Origin: CANJIV01 sp046330225
GTDB lineage: Bacteria > Actinomycetota > Thermoleophilia > Solirubrobacterales > Solirubrobacteraceae
Assembly: GCA_046330225.1 (NCBI GenBank)
Contig: JAXLTD010000007.1
Span: forward strand, 124,001-188,000
Reading direction: 5' to 3'
Length of the DNA: 64,000 bases
Under the pieces are notes generated by a model. It was given only the letters and a program-made list of their open reading frames with translations, made no database searches and was not told where the DNA came from. Both the position numbers and the translations under genes were made by a program. This document shows, one piece after another, positions 17,219-25,437 of the stretch. Numbering within the stretch: the first letter of the stretch is position 1; each line of letters begins with the position of its first letter.

Positions 17219-18145
17219 TCACGCCGCGGGCAGGACGCAGCGGACCGTGCCGCCCGAGAGCCCATCCGCAAGGGCGTTCGCGTTCGATCGCAGCGACCCG
17301 AGATAGGTCGCGCCATCGGAGCCGGGCGGCCCGAGCGCGTCCGCCCACAGCGGCCGCCCGACCGCCGCGCCGGACTGCGCCGCGATCGCCCGCACGAGCT
17401 TGGGGTTCAGGGACTGCTCCGGGAAGACGGCCTTCACCCCAGCCCGCCGGATGTCCCGGGTCAGGCGGGCGAGGCCGCCGGCCGACGGCTGCGCCTGCGT
17501 CGACAGCGACGGCAGGACGGTGCCGACGATGCGCAGGCCGTAGCGCCGCGCGAAGTACCCGAGGGCGTCGTGGTCGGTGACAAGCGTGCGCTGCGCCCGC
17601 GGGACCCGGGCGAAGCACGCGGCGATTGCCCGGTCCATCGCCCGCACGCGGCGGAGGTAGCGGGTGGCATTCGCGGCAAACGCGGCGCGACCGGACGGGT
17701 CCGCGGCGGACAGCGCCTGGCGAGTCGCAGCCACGGCGCGCTCGGCGTTGCGCGGGTCCTGCCACCAGTGCGGATCGACGCCCTCGGCGGTGCGGACCGG
17801 AGCGATGCCATCGGCGAGCGTGACGACCCGCGCAGAGCCGCCGGCGTTGGCGATCAGGTCGTCGAGCCAGCGGTCGACGTCACCGCCCGACCGGATCACC
17901 AGCGCGGCGCTGGCGATCGCCTTGGCGTCGGCCGGCCGCGGCTCGTACTCGTGCGGATCGCTGTTGGGGCGCAGGATCTGGCGGACATCGACAGCCGAGC
18001 CCCCGACAGCCCGCACGAGGTCCGCGACCTGCGTCGTCGTGGCGACGACGGCTGGCCGCCCGCCCGCGCCGGCCATCTGATTTCCGCAGCCCGCCGCAGC
18101 CCCGGCGATCAGGCCGGCAGTGAGCACGAGCGCCGCAGCACGCAT
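17219..18145 (-). CDS. znuA: Zinc ABC transporter substrate-binding lipoprotein (ZnuA-like)
   Basis: 308-residue cluster A-I metal-binding lipoprotein. The signal peptide ends in a lipobox (IAGAAAGC, Cys about residue 20). Metal-ligand histidines appear in DPHEYEPRP, GVDPHWWQDP and VTDHDALGYF, the usual order in ZnuA. The long His/Asp-rich zinc loop of some ZnuA proteins is absent. No permease or ATPase gene is adjacent, which is unusual. TAGCTT lies 6 nt before the ATG, and a Zur-like palindrome lies just upstream of it. Confidence 0.88.
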   Translation of the reverse strand: MRAAALVLTAGLIAGAAAGCGNQMAGAGGRPAVVATTTQVADLVRAVGGSAVDVRQILRPNSDPHEYEPRPADAKAIASAALVIRSGGDVDRWLDDLIANAGGSARVVTLADGIAPVRTAEGVDPHWWQDPRNAERAVAATRQALSAADPSGRAAFAANATRYLRRVRAMDRAIAACFARVPRAQRTLVTDHDALGYFARRYGLRIVGTVLPSLSTQAQPSAGGLARLTRDIRRAGVKAVFPEQSLNPKLVRAIAAQSGAAVGRPLWADALGPPGSDGATYLGSLRSNANALADGLSGGTVRCVLPAA

Positions 18146-18176
18146 GCCGCGAAGCTAGCAAGAATGATTCTCATTC
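18146..18176 (-). promoter_or_regulatory. znuA promoter with Zur-like operator
   Basis: The palindrome GAATGATTCTCATTC (18162-18176, 6-bp perfect arms around TTC) lies 4 bp upstream of the TAGCTT -10 element (18157-18152), which is 6 nt from the znuA start. Placement over the -10/-35 spacer fits repression. The arms resemble Fur-superfamily boxes; the gene controlled makes Zur the best guess. Confidence 0.7.
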
Positions 18177-18194
18177 GCGCCCCAGCCGGGCGCG
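18176..18194 (-). terminator. Hairpin after the sugar kinase gene
   Basis: CGCGCCC and GGGCGCG form a 7-bp stem with loop CAGCC, 4 nt past the stop of the 18198-19157 gene. It touches the Zur-like box of znuA. No U-tract follows on the minus strand. Confidence 0.5.
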
Positions 18195-18197
18195 AGG

Positions 18198-19157
18198 TCA
18201 GCCGACCTCGGCGGGGAGGTCCACCGTCTCGACGTCGACCTCGCCGAGCAGGCGCTCGACGCGCTGGGCGTCCACCACGCCGGCACCGAAGTGCTGGGTC
18301 GACTCGGCCCCGCAGGCCACGGCGAACCGCAGGCACTCGGCGGGCGCGGCCTGCGAGTAGCGCGCGGCGACATAGCCGGCCAGGAACGCGTCGCCCGAGC
18401 CGACCGCGGCGCGCGGCTCCTGGGGGTCGATGCGGGCGCGGTAGAGCACGGGGCTCCCGTCGACGAGCAGCCGGGCGAGGCAGCCATCCGGCAGGGTCAT
18501 GATTGCCTCGCGCGGGCCAAGCTCGGTCATCTCGCGGACGGCCATCAGGTGGTCCTCGTCGTCGTTGAACTCGTGGCCCACGAGCTCCTCGGCCTCGAGC
18601 ACGTTCGGGGAGACGACCGTCGGCTCGGCCCGCACCGCCTGGCGCAGCGGGTCCCCGTCGGTGTCGACGACGGTCACGACGCCAAGGCGGCGCATCTCGC
18701 GGATCAGCCGGGCGTACACGTCGGCCTCGACCCCCCGGGGGAGGCTGCCGGCGAAGACGCACATCTGCGCGCCCTGGGCGAGGTAGAGCAGCTTGTCCTC
18801 GAAGAGCTCGAGCTCGGCGGCGGTCACCGTCGGCCCGCGCTCGTTGATCTCGGTCTGCTCGCCCGAGGTGGGGTCGAGCACGGCGGTGTTCGTGCGGGAT
18901 TCCTCCCGGATCCGCACGAAGTCGCTGAGGATCGACTCCTGCGTGAGCTGCTCGACGATCCGGGTCCCCGTCGAGCCGCCGGTGAAGCCGGTGGCGATGA
19001 CCGGGCGTCCGAGCCGCTTGACCGCCCGGGCGATGTTCACGCCCTTGCCGCCCGGCATCGTCGTCTGCTCCACGGAGCGGTGCCGGCGGCCGAGACGGAA
19101 GTTCGGGACCGAGAGGGTCTTGTCGATCGCCGTGTTGAGGGTGACGGTGATGATCAC
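18198..19157 (-). CDS. 1-phosphofructokinase-family hexose kinase
   Basis: 319-residue PfkB-type ribokinase-fold enzyme of the LacC/FruK subgroup. It starts MIITVTLNTAIDKTL, has the substrate loop PGGKGVNIARAVKRLG and the anion-hole/catalytic motif AVGSGDAFLAGYVAARY with the catalytic Asp. Likely phosphorylates fructose-1-P, tagatose-6-P or a related sugar; no sugar transporter is nearby to help decide. It overlaps the carboxypeptidase gene upstream by 4 nt (ATGA), which links a sugar kinase to cell-wall remodelling genes. Confidence 0.85.
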   Translation of the reverse strand: MIITVTLNTAIDKTLSVPNFRLGRRHRSVEQTTMPGGKGVNIARAVKRLGRPVIATGFTGGSTGTRIVEQLTQESILSDFVRIREESRTNTAVLDPTSGEQTEINERGPTVTAAELELFEDKLLYLAQGAQMCVFAGSLPRGVEADVYARLIREMRRLGVVTVVDTDGDPLRQAVRAEPTVVSPNVLEAEELVGHEFNDDEDHLMAVREMTELGPREAIMTLPDGCLARLLVDGSPVLYRARIDPQEPRAAVGSGDAFLAGYVAARYSQAAPAECLRFAVACGAESTQHFGAGVVDAQRVERLLGEVDVETVDLPAEVG

Positions 19158-20389
19158 GCTGGCTCAGCTTCCGGCTCCCGGCGGCGGCTGCGCCGCCGCC
19201 GCCACAGCGCGGCGCCGGCGAGCGCCGCGACGAGGATCGCAATGCCCACGGCGAGCGTACCCGGTTTCGTGAGAAACGCACCGGCGCGCTCCCACAGCGA
19301 GACCTCCGGGACCGCGGCGGCGGTGACGAGCGGGATGCGGGCGACGACCTTCCCGTCGACCCTGGCGATGAGCGTGCCGGCCCGGGTGCCGCGCGGGAGC
19401 GGGCCTTCGAGCTCGGCGGGCAGTCCCGCCGCCGTCACGCGGATCCGCGCCCCGCGCTTCACCACCCGGCGCAAGCCGGCCGCGGCCACGAGCGGGATTC
19501 GGTCCTCGGTGCGGTAGCGGACCGCCGTCGAGCCGTACGTGCCGCGATCGCGGACGATCCGCGCGAGCCGGTAGCGCGACAGCCCGTAGTCGAGGAGGGC
19601 AAGGGAGTCGGCGTTGCGGGCGGCGTCGCTCGGCTCGCCGAGCACCGCGCTGTAGACCGTGACGCCCTTGCGCGTGGCGGAGCCGACGAGCAGGTAGCCG
19701 GCCCGGTTCGTGTGCCCCGTCTTGACCCCGTTGACCGACTTGGATTCAGCGAGCAGGTCGTTGCTGTTCTCGAGGCGGCGGACCTTGCGGCCGGTCCGGA
19801 TCGTCGCCTCCCGGCGGTCCACGGTGCGGCGGGCAAACGGGATCCGGCGCAGCGCGGCCGCCAGCTTCACGAGATCGGCGGCGGTCGAGTAGTTGTCCGG
19901 CGCGTCGAGCCCGATCGGGTTCGAGAAGCTGGTGTCGCGCAGGCCAAGCCGGCGGGCCCGCGCGTTCATCTCTCGCACAAAGGCGTCCTGGCTCCCCGCC
20001 ACGCCCTCGGCGAGCGTCACGGCGCTGTCGTTTGCGCTCTCGAGCAGCAGGGCGGTCAGCAGGTCGCGGACGCTCAGGCGCTCCCCGGCCTTGAGCCCGA
20101 TCGTCGTTTCGGCCGGCTCGCCCGAGTACCCGGGCGACGTGAAGACATCCCCGAGCCCCACGCGCTCGAGTGTGACGAGCGCCGTCATGAGCTTCGTCGT
20201 GCTGGCGATCGGACGGCGCTCGCGGGGCTTGCGCGCGTACACGACGTCGCCGGACGACGCCTCGACGACGATCGCCGAGGGCGCCGAGATCGCAGGCGCC
20301 CCGCCGGCGGCGGCCGGAGCCGCGGGGACCACGGCGAGCAGGACGGCGGCTCCCGCCGCCGCGAGCCAGACGCGCGGCCGGCGGCTCAC
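19154..20389 (-). CDS. D-alanyl-D-alanine carboxypeptidase (S11)
   Basis: 411-residue low-molecular-mass penicillin-binding protein that trims the terminal D-Ala from peptidoglycan stems. It has a signal peptide (to about residue 28), then the three active-site motifs: STTK at 63-66, SAN at 118-120 and KTG at 223-225. A beta-rich C-terminal domain and one membrane helix before an Arg-rich tail anchor it. I start at the GTG overlapping the LysM gene stop as GTGA; the open frame extends further but encodes no signal peptide. Confidence 0.92.
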   Translation of the reverse strand: MSRRPRVWLAAAGAAVLLAVVPAAPAAAGGAPAISAPSAIVVEASSGDVVYARKPRERRPIASTTKLMTALVTLERVGLGDVFTSPGYSGEPAETTIGLKAGERLSVRDLLTALLLESANDSAVTLAEGVAGSQDAFVREMNARARRLGLRDTSFSNPIGLDAPDNYSTAADLVKLAAALRRIPFARRTVDRREATIRTGRKVRRLENSNDLLAESKSVNGVKTGHTNRAGYLLVGSATRKGVTVYSAVLGEPSDAARNADSLALLDYGLSRYRLARIVRDRGTYGSTAVRYRTEDRIPLVAAAGLRRVVKRGARIRVTAAGLPAELEGPLPRGTRAGTLIARVDGKVVARIPLVTAAAVPEVSLWERAGAFLTKPGTLAVGIAILVAALAGAALWRRRRSRRREPEAEPA

Positions 20390-20703
20390 GGCCGGATCGT
20401 GAGCTTCTGACCGACCGTGAGCGCCTGCGGATCGATGTCCGGATTGAGCGCCTGGATCCGCTCGACGGTGATGCCGGTCTTGCCCGCGATGATCGAGAGG
20501 TTGTCGCCCGCCTTGACGACGTAGACCTTGGGCTTCGGGCGGTTCGAGCCGCCGCCGGTCTTCGTCGTGGTCGACGCCGTCGTCGTGCCGCCCGAGCCGG
20601 AGTCGCCGTTCCCGGCGCTCGTGGCGATCACGAGCACGACCGCGAGCCCCGCGACGACCAGTGCCAGCGGGGCGATCAGCCTCGCGATCGAGCCACGTGC
20701 CAT
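20386..20703 (-). CDS. Membrane-anchored LysM-domain protein
   Basis: 105 residues: one membrane helix (about 8-28), a Gly/Ser/Thr linker, and a single LysM domain (VYVVKAGDNLSIIAGKTGIT to QKLTIRP) that binds peptidoglycan. It probably tethers or guides the D,D-carboxypeptidase encoded next, whose start overlaps its stop. TACTAT lies 9 nt before the ATG on the minus strand. Confidence 0.85.
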   Translation of the reverse strand: MARGSIARLIAPLALVVAGLAVVLVIATSAGNGDSGSGGTTTASTTTKTGGGSNRPKPKVYVVKAGDNLSIIAGKTGITVERIQALNPDIDPQALTVGQKLTIRP

Positions 20704-20823
20704 TCCCCGGTGATAGTAGAGCGCCGATCACGGTTTCCCTTCCGGCTGCACGAGACGGCCCACGCCCGTCGGACGCCGAACCGGCCGCCCTTCACGGGGC
20801 CGGCGGCGCGGGCGCCGGGGCGA

Positions 20824-21102
20824 TCACGAGCCCCGCACCGCCGCCCTGAGCCGCGCGCCCGGGGCGAACCGCGGCACGCGCGACGCCGGGATGTGCAGCG
20901 GCGCCCCGGTGCCCGGATGGCGCCCCTCGCGGGCCGGCCGCTCGGCGACGTGGAACTTGCCGAAGCCGCTGAGCGTCACCTCGCTGCCGCGCCGCAGGGC
21001 GCCGGTGATCGCCGCGATCGCCGCATCGACGGCAGCCTCGGCCTCGCGCTTGGTGAGCTGGGCATCGGCAGCGACGTGGTCGACCAGATCCGCTTTTGTC
21101 AC
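20824..21102 (-). CDS. hup: HU-family DNA-binding protein
   Basis: 92-residue histone-like protein: MTKADLVDHVAADAQLTKRE dimerisation helices, LSGFGKFHVAERPAREGRHPGTG (split here as LSGFGKFHVAERPA and REGRHPGTG) and the arm region ending in basic residues. It bends and compacts DNA as a dimer. It lacks the long Lys/Ala C-terminal tail of mycobacterial and streptomycete HupB/HupS. GTG start with a strong AGGAGG 4 nt upstream, so this gene is not leaderless. Confidence 0.93.
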   Translation of the reverse strand: MTKADLVDHVAADAQLTKREAEAAVDAAIAAITGALRRGSEVTLSGFGKFHVAERPAREGRHPGTGAPLHIPASRVPRFAPGARLRAAVRGS

Positions 21103-21162
21103 GAAGCCTCCTCGGGGAGCACGCCCGTGAGTGTCGGCGGGCGCGCGGACGGAAGTCCGGCG

Positions 21163-21405
21163 TCAGGGCGCCGCGTCGGGTCCTGGCTCGTCGCCCGGCG
21201 GCGCCGCGGCGCTGTCGATCATCGCCTCGGCCACCTCGGCGAGGGCGAGCGCGAGGTCCGAGTCGGGGTCGAGCACCCAGCCGTGACCGTCGGCGTCGTA
21301 AACCACGGCCCGTGCCTCGCGGCTCTCCCGCCGCCGCCGCAGGGCGCCGGCCACGTCCCCGAGCGCGGCGGCGACGGTGTCGAGCGGCGTCGTGCGCGGC
21401 TTCAC
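21163..21405 (-). CDS. Small conserved-looking protein of unknown function
   Basis: 80 residues, not recognised. It has a basic helix (ALRRRRESREAR), a VYDADGHGWVLDPDSDLA stretch, and an acidic Pro/Gly tail. No membrane segment or Cys. It overlaps the preceding 111-residue gene by 4 nt (ATGA), which supports it being real, and it is followed 60 nt later by the HU gene. Confidence 0.55.
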   Translation of the reverse strand: MKPRTTPLDTVAAALGDVAGALRRRRESREARAVVYDADGHGWVLDPDSDLALALAEVAEAMIDSAAAPPGDEPGPDAAP

Positions 21406-21737
21406 GCCCGTCCCCCGTCCCCGGCCCCGGCCCCGTTCCCGTGCCCGCCTGCGAGGGCGGCGAGAGTCATCCGCAGGTCGGAGTGCATGACCGCCGGCAG
21501 CGCGCTGCGGGCGGTCACGACGGCGATCGCGTGGCGGCCGTCGCGCTGCGCGAATACCGCCCCGCGCGGCGTGACGATCTCGGCCTGGCCGGCCTCGGTG
21601 CGGCGGAACAGCTCGCGCGCCGGCCCGGCGAGAGCCGGGCTGCCGGCGAGGCGCTCCCCGCCGGGGCCGAGCACGACGCCCTCGCGGACCTCGGGCGCGA
21701 GGTCGGCGAGCTGGGCGAGGGCGAGTTCGGGGGTCAT
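21402..21737 (-). CDS. Roadblock/LC7-like small protein
   Basis: 111 residues. The pattern EVREGVVLGPGGERLA, then HAIAVVTARSALPAVMHSDLRMTLAAL, resembles roadblock/LC7 domains that serve as scaffolds or GTPase regulators. A Gly-rich tail follows. Coupled to the 80-residue gene by ATGA. No GTPase gene is adjacent. Assignment is by pattern only. Confidence 0.5.
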   Translation of the reverse strand: MTPELALAQLADLAPEVREGVVLGPGGERLAGSPALAGPARELFRRTEAGQAEIVTPRGAVFAQRDGRHAIAVVTARSALPAVMHSDLRMTLAALAGGHGNGAGAGDGGRA

Positions 21738-21764
21738 GGGCGGGGGATGGGCGAGAATACGCGC

Positions 21765-21905
21765 GTGCCGCTCAAGAAGATCGCCTGGCTGACCGTGGTC
21801 GGCATCTGCCTCGTGGCCGTCGTGCTCCTCGCCCTCGGCGGGTACCAGGGGTACGCAGGCGTCGCGTTCGCGGTCATGCTCGCGGCGGCGATCAACCTGC
21901 GCTGA
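21765..21905 (+). CDS. Small membrane protein (46 residues)
   Basis: GTG-initiated frame: PLKKIAWLTVVGICLVAVVLL, then GGYQGYAGVAFAVMLAAAINLR, giving two short hydrophobic segments. It lies between a divergent gene and the convergent CDF exporter gene and overlaps the latter's 3' end by 14 bp. AATAC lies just upstream of the start. Too short for homology judgement; the membrane pattern and clean flanks support it. Confidence 0.5.
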   Translation: MPLKKIAWLTVVGICLVAVVLLALGGYQGYAGVAFAVMLAAAINLR

Positions 21906-22851
21906 CCGGCGGGCGCTCAGGCCCGGGCGCGGGCGGGATCTCCGTGCCCGGGCGGACGCGGTCCTCCGGCTCGAGGTGGATGAGCACGTCGGCGCCGCCG
22001 AGCTGGCCTCGGATGGCGTCCTGGAGCTCGTGAGCCGTCCGGTGAGCGTCTTCGAGGGTCGTGCCCGCGCGGAACTGGACGTGGAGGTCCACGTAGCGGT
22101 GGGCGCCGGCGCGGCGCGCGCGCAGCTGGTGGAAGCCGGCGACGCCGCGATCGCCGAAGGCCACGACCTCGCGGCGGATCGCGTCGAGCTCGTCCGCCGG
22201 CAGGGTCTCGTCGAGCAGCACGCGCGACGAGCGGGTGAGGATCCGCAGGCCCGAGGCGACGATCCACACCGCGACGACGAGGGCGACCGCCGAGTCGATC
22301 CAGTCGGCCCCGGTCAGCTTGACGAGCACGAGGCCCGCGAGCACTCCGGCGGACGTCACGGCGTCGCTCGCAATGTGCGCCGCGTCGCCCTCCAGCGCCG
22401 CCGAGTCGGTCTGGCGGGCGCGCCGCCGCACGAAGGCCCCCACGCCGAGGTTCACGGCGAGCGAGAAGGCGATCACGGCAATGCCCACGCCCACCGACGC
22501 CACCTGAGCCCCCGACACGAGGCGGGACACGGCCTCGTAGACGATCACGCCCGAGCCGACGAGGATGAGCATGCCCTCGATGGCCGCCGCGAGGTTCTCG
22601 GCCTTCTGATGGCCGTAGTGGTGGGTGTCGTCCGCCGGCTCGTCGGCCTTGCGGACCGACACGAACGCCACGATCGACGCGATGAGGTCGATCGCCGAGT
22701 GGATCGCCTCGCTGGCGATCGCCACCGACCCGGTGATTGCCGCGGCGGCGATCTTCAGCGCAATGAGCGCGGCGTTGGACGCAATGGACACGCCGGCCGC
22801 CCTCGTCTTGCTCGGCCGCCGCTCCTCCGGACGCGCCGGCGCCGTGCTCAT
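21892..22851 (-). CDS. Cation diffusion facilitator (CDF) metal exporter
   Basis: 319-residue CDF transporter with about six membrane helices and a cytoplasmic C-terminal metal-binding domain. The transport-site motifs are HSAID in TM2 and HIASD in TM5, the His/Asp pairs of zinc-type CDF proteins. The long TM4-5 loop is not His rich. ATG overlaps the rdgB stop (ATGA). Works opposite to the ZnuA-type uptake seen at 17219; no metal operator is visible here because the gene is inside an operon. Confidence 0.88.
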   Translation of the reverse strand: MSTAPARPEERRPSKTRAAGVSIASNAALIALKIAAAAITGSVAIASEAIHSAIDLIASIVAFVSVRKADEPADDTHHYGHQKAENLAAAIEGMLILVGSGVIVYEAVSRLVSGAQVASVGVGIAVIAFSLAVNLGVGAFVRRRARQTDSAALEGDAAHIASDAVTSAGVLAGLVLVKLTGADWIDSAVALVVAVWIVASGLRILTRSSRVLLDETLPADELDAIRREVVAFGDRGVAGFHQLRARRAGAHRYVDLHVQFRAGTTLEDAHRTAHELQDAIRGQLGGADVLIHLEPEDRVRPGTEIPPAPGPERPPVSAG

Positions 22852-23420
22852 CCGCCCTCCGGCGCGGCGAGCAGCGCACGGACTGCCGCGCCGCGGTGGC
22901 TGATCGCGTCCTTCTCGGCGTCGCCGAGCTCGGCCATGGTGCGGCCGTCCGGGCACGCGTCCGGCAGGAAGACCGGGTCGTATCCGAACCCGCCGGCGCC
23001 GCGCGCCTCCGCGCTCATCACGCCGGTGCAGCGGCCTTCGACGAGCCGCTCGGTTCCGGAAGCCGGATCGACATAGGCGAGCGCGCACACGTAGGCCAGC
23101 GCGCTCCCCGGCGGCGCCGAGGACCGCAGGAGCGCGAGGTTCTCGGCGTCCGTGGCGGACGGGCCGGCAAAGCGCGCCGAGCGGACGCCCGGTGCCCCGC
23201 CGAGCGCGACCGCCTCGATGCCGGAGTCGTCGGCGATCGTCCGCCGCCCAGTGGCGGCGGACGCCGCGCGGGCCTTGGCGAGAGCGTTGTCCGCGAACGT
23301 GGCCCCCGTCTCCGGGGGCAGCTCGATGCCGTCCGGCAGCGGATCGACGGCCTCCCGGCCGAGGAGCCGGGCGAACTCGCGGAGCTTGTGCTCGTTGCGC
23401 GTGGCGAGCAGCAGCGTCAC
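22848..23420 (-). CDS. rdgB: dITP/XTP pyrophosphatase
   Basis: 190-residue Ham1/RdgB house-cleaning enzyme that hydrolyses dITP and XTP to monophosphates. It shows LLLATRNEHKLREFARLL at the start, FADNALAKARAA, ADDSGIEAVALGGAPGVRSARFAG (split: ADDSGIEAVAL and GAPGVRSARFAG) and GFGYDPVFLP. GTG start overlaps the rph stop as GTGA. Gene order murI-rph-rdgB is common in bacteria. Confidence 0.95.
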   Translation of the reverse strand: MTLLLATRNEHKLREFARLLGREAVDPLPDGIELPPETGATFADNALAKARAASAATGRRTIADDSGIEAVALGGAPGVRSARFAGPSATDAENLALLRSSAPPGSALAYVCALAYVDPASGTERLVEGRCTGVMSAEARGAGGFGYDPVFLPDACPDGRTMAELGDAEKDAISHRGAAVRALLAAPEGG

Positions 23421-24148
23421 GACGCCGCGGAGATCGCCTGCTCTTGGAGCGCGCGCAGCGCGTCGATGCCGGCGGCGGCCAGCGCCAGCAGCTCGTCGAG
23501 GCTGGCGCGGGTCAGCGGGGTGCGCTCGGCGGTGGCCTGCACCTCGACCAGGCCGCCGTCGCCGGTCATGACGACGTTGGCGTCGACCTCGGCCGTCGAG
23601 TCCTCCGGATAGTCGAGGTCGAGCAGCGCCGCGCCGTTCACGACGCCGCACGACACCGCGGCCACCGACCCGGTCAGCGGCACGCGCCCGAGCTTCCCCT
23701 CGCGCACGAGCCGGGCGCAGGCCAGGGCGAGGGCCACGTAGCCCCCGGTGATCGAGGCGCAGCGGGTGCCGCCGTCGGCCTGGAGGACATCGCAGTCGAT
23801 GTAGATCGTGCGCTCGCCGAGCGCGGCGAAGTCGACGACCCCGCGCAGCGCGCGGCCGATCAGCCGCTGGATCTCGACCGTGCGCCCGTCGAGCTTGCCG
23901 CGCGCCGCGTCGCGCGGCTTGCGGTCGCCGGTCGACGCCGGCAGCATCCCGTACTCGGCGGTGACCCAGCCCCGGCCCTGCCCCGCCATCCAGCGCGGGA
24001 CGCTCTCCTGCACCGAAGCCGTGCAGATGACGCGCGTCTCGCCGGCGCTGATGAGCGCCGACCCGGCAGCCGGGCGCACGAACCCCGGCTCGATCGAGGC
24101 GGGCCGCAGGTCGGCCGCGCCGCGCCCGTGGCTGCGCTCGGCGGTCAT
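23417..24148 (-). CDS. rph: Ribonuclease PH
   Basis: 243-residue 3'-5' phosphorolytic exoribonuclease that trims tRNA precursors. It has the GETRVICTASV, GWVTAEYGMLPAST, RLIGRALRGVVD and CDVLQADGGTRCASITGGYVA regions, each close to the RNase PH consensus. ATG overlaps the murI stop (ATGA). I placed the start there because the longer open frame upstream is the murI gene in another frame. Confidence 0.95.
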   Translation of the reverse strand: MTAERSHGRGAADLRPASIEPGFVRPAAGSALISAGETRVICTASVQESVPRWMAGQGRGWVTAEYGMLPASTGDRKPRDAARGKLDGRTVEIQRLIGRALRGVVDFAALGERTIYIDCDVLQADGGTRCASITGGYVALALACARLVREGKLGRVPLTGSVAAVSCGVVNGAALLDLDYPEDSTAEVDANVVMTGDGGLVEVQATAERTPLTRASLDELLALAAAGIDALRALQEQAISAAS

Positions 24149-25002
24149 GCCGCCCGGACCGCCGGAACGGGAAGGTCGACGTGCTGCACCGGACCGAGCG
24201 GCAGCTGCAGGAACCGCGTGCCCACGGTCCGGAAGGCCTCGGTGTCCCCGGTGCACAGGAACCGGTAGTCCCCTTCGCCCGTCGCCGGAGACTCGAGGCC
24301 GCGCACGGCGAGCGCGTGCTGCACCCGGCGCGCAACCGCCGCGCCCGACGCGATGATCGCGACATCGGGCCCGAGGGCGCGCTGCAGCATCGGGCGGACG
24401 AGCGGGTAGTGCGTGCAGCCGAGGATGACGGTGTCCGCCTGCGCCTCGCGCAGCGGCTCGCACACGGCGCGGACCGACGCAACGACGCGCTCGTCGACCG
24501 GAAAGCCGCTCTGGATCAGGGGGGCAAGGTCAGGGCAGGGAACGCTGATGAGCTCGACGAGCCGGTCGGCCTGCCGGACCGCCCGGTCGTACGCCCCGCT
24601 CGCCACGGTCGCGGGCGTGGCGAGCAGCCCGATTCGCCCGTTGCGGGTCGCGACCACGGCGTGCTGGGATTCGGGCGTCACCACGCCGACCACGTCGATG
24701 CCCCCGCCGGCCTGCTCCACGTGCGCCTCGAGCGCCGGCAGCGCCGCGGCGGTCGCCGAGTTGCACGCCACGACGAGCAGCTTGGCGTCGGCCGCCAGCA
24801 GCGTGTCCGCGATCTGCAGCGAGAACGCCTCGAGCTCGGCGGGCTCGCGATCGCCGTAGGGGAACCGGGCCGTGTCTCCGAGGTAGAGGAAGTCCTCGTG
24901 GGGCAGCGCCACGAGCAGCTCGTGCAGGACGGTGAGGCCGCCCACGCCGCTGTCGAAGACGGCGATGGGACGGCGGCGGGGATCGGACGGGAGCGCGGGC
25001 AC
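24145..25002 (-). CDS. murI: Glutamate racemase
   Basis: Makes D-glutamate for peptidoglycan. 285 residues; the start is IAVFDSGVGGLTVL, the two catalytic cysteines are in VVACNSATAAA and ILGCTHYPL, and the YLGDTARFPYG loop is conserved. GTG start at 25002 with TACGAT 7 nt upstream, so the murI-rph-rdgB-CDF operon begins with a leaderless message. The much longer open frame upstream is not family sequence. Confidence 0.95.
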   Translation of the reverse strand: MPALPSDPRRRPIAVFDSGVGGLTVLHELLVALPHEDFLYLGDTARFPYGDREPAELEAFSLQIADTLLAADAKLLVVACNSATAAALPALEAHVEQAGGGIDVVGVVTPESQHAVVATRNGRIGLLATPATVASGAYDRAVRQADRLVELISVPCPDLAPLIQSGFPVDERVVASVRAVCEPLREAQADTVILGCTHYPLVRPMLQRALGPDVAIIASGAAVARRVQHALAVRGLESPATGEGDYRFLCTGDTEAFRTVGTRFLQLPLGPVQHVDLPVPAVRAA

Positions 25003-25015
25003 GCGGCCGATCGTA
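25003..25015 (-). promoter_or_regulatory. Leaderless -10 element of murI
   Basis: TACGAT on the minus strand at 25015-25010, 7 nt from the GTG at 25002. It should drive the four-gene murI operon. Confidence 0.6.
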
Positions 25016-25052
25016 CCGCCGTGCCGCCGCCCGCCCGCCCGCCAGGCGCCCG

Positions 25053-25271
25053 TCACTTGATCGATTCGAGCGCCCCTTTGAGCTTCTTGATGATCGTGTC
25101 GCCGATCTGGTTGGCGCCGATGCTCGACTTCTTCGTCGCGGCCACGACGCCGGCCAGCACGACGGCGACCAGCAGGATGAGCGCGACGTATTCGACCGTG
25201 CCCTGCCCGCGCTGCGCCTCCGCCGCGCGGGCGAGCGCGGCGTGCACGCGGCCCATGAGCCGGTAGCCCAT
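25053..25271 (-). CDS. Flp/Tad-like pilin-type small membrane protein
   Basis: 72 residues. RGQGTVEYVALILLVAVVLAG is a type IV/IVb prepilin-like segment: Gly before a short polar stretch with Glu, then a 20-residue hydrophobic helix (positions split: RGQGTVEY and VALILLVAVVLAG). A Lys-rich C terminus follows. I chose the ATG at 25271 because ACGGAGGT lies 5 nt upstream; an earlier start would add unrelated residues. No Tad secretion or prepilin peptidase genes are in the window, so it is an orphan here. Confidence 0.75.
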   Translation of the reverse strand: MGYRLMGRVHAALARAAEAQRGQGTVEYVALILLVAVVLAGVVAATKKSSIGANQIGDTIIKKLKGALESIK

Positions 25272-25437
25272 GCTCCACCTCCGTGGGAATCTCGATGGCC
25301 CCGCCGTCAGCGGGCGTGGAACCACCGTGCCGAAGCGAATGCGCCGAATCCACGCGTGATCGTGCCGATTCGGCGCGTGCGCCGCGGCGGCCCTCCGCGC
25401 CGGTGCCGCCGGGGGGCCGGGCTAGACTCGCCGCGCC

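Noticed and set aside
18162..18176. Reading the znuA palindrome as a Fur box
   Set aside because: Fur and Zur boxes look alike, but the gene downstream is a zinc-type binding protein, so Zur is the simpler reading. It is not proven.
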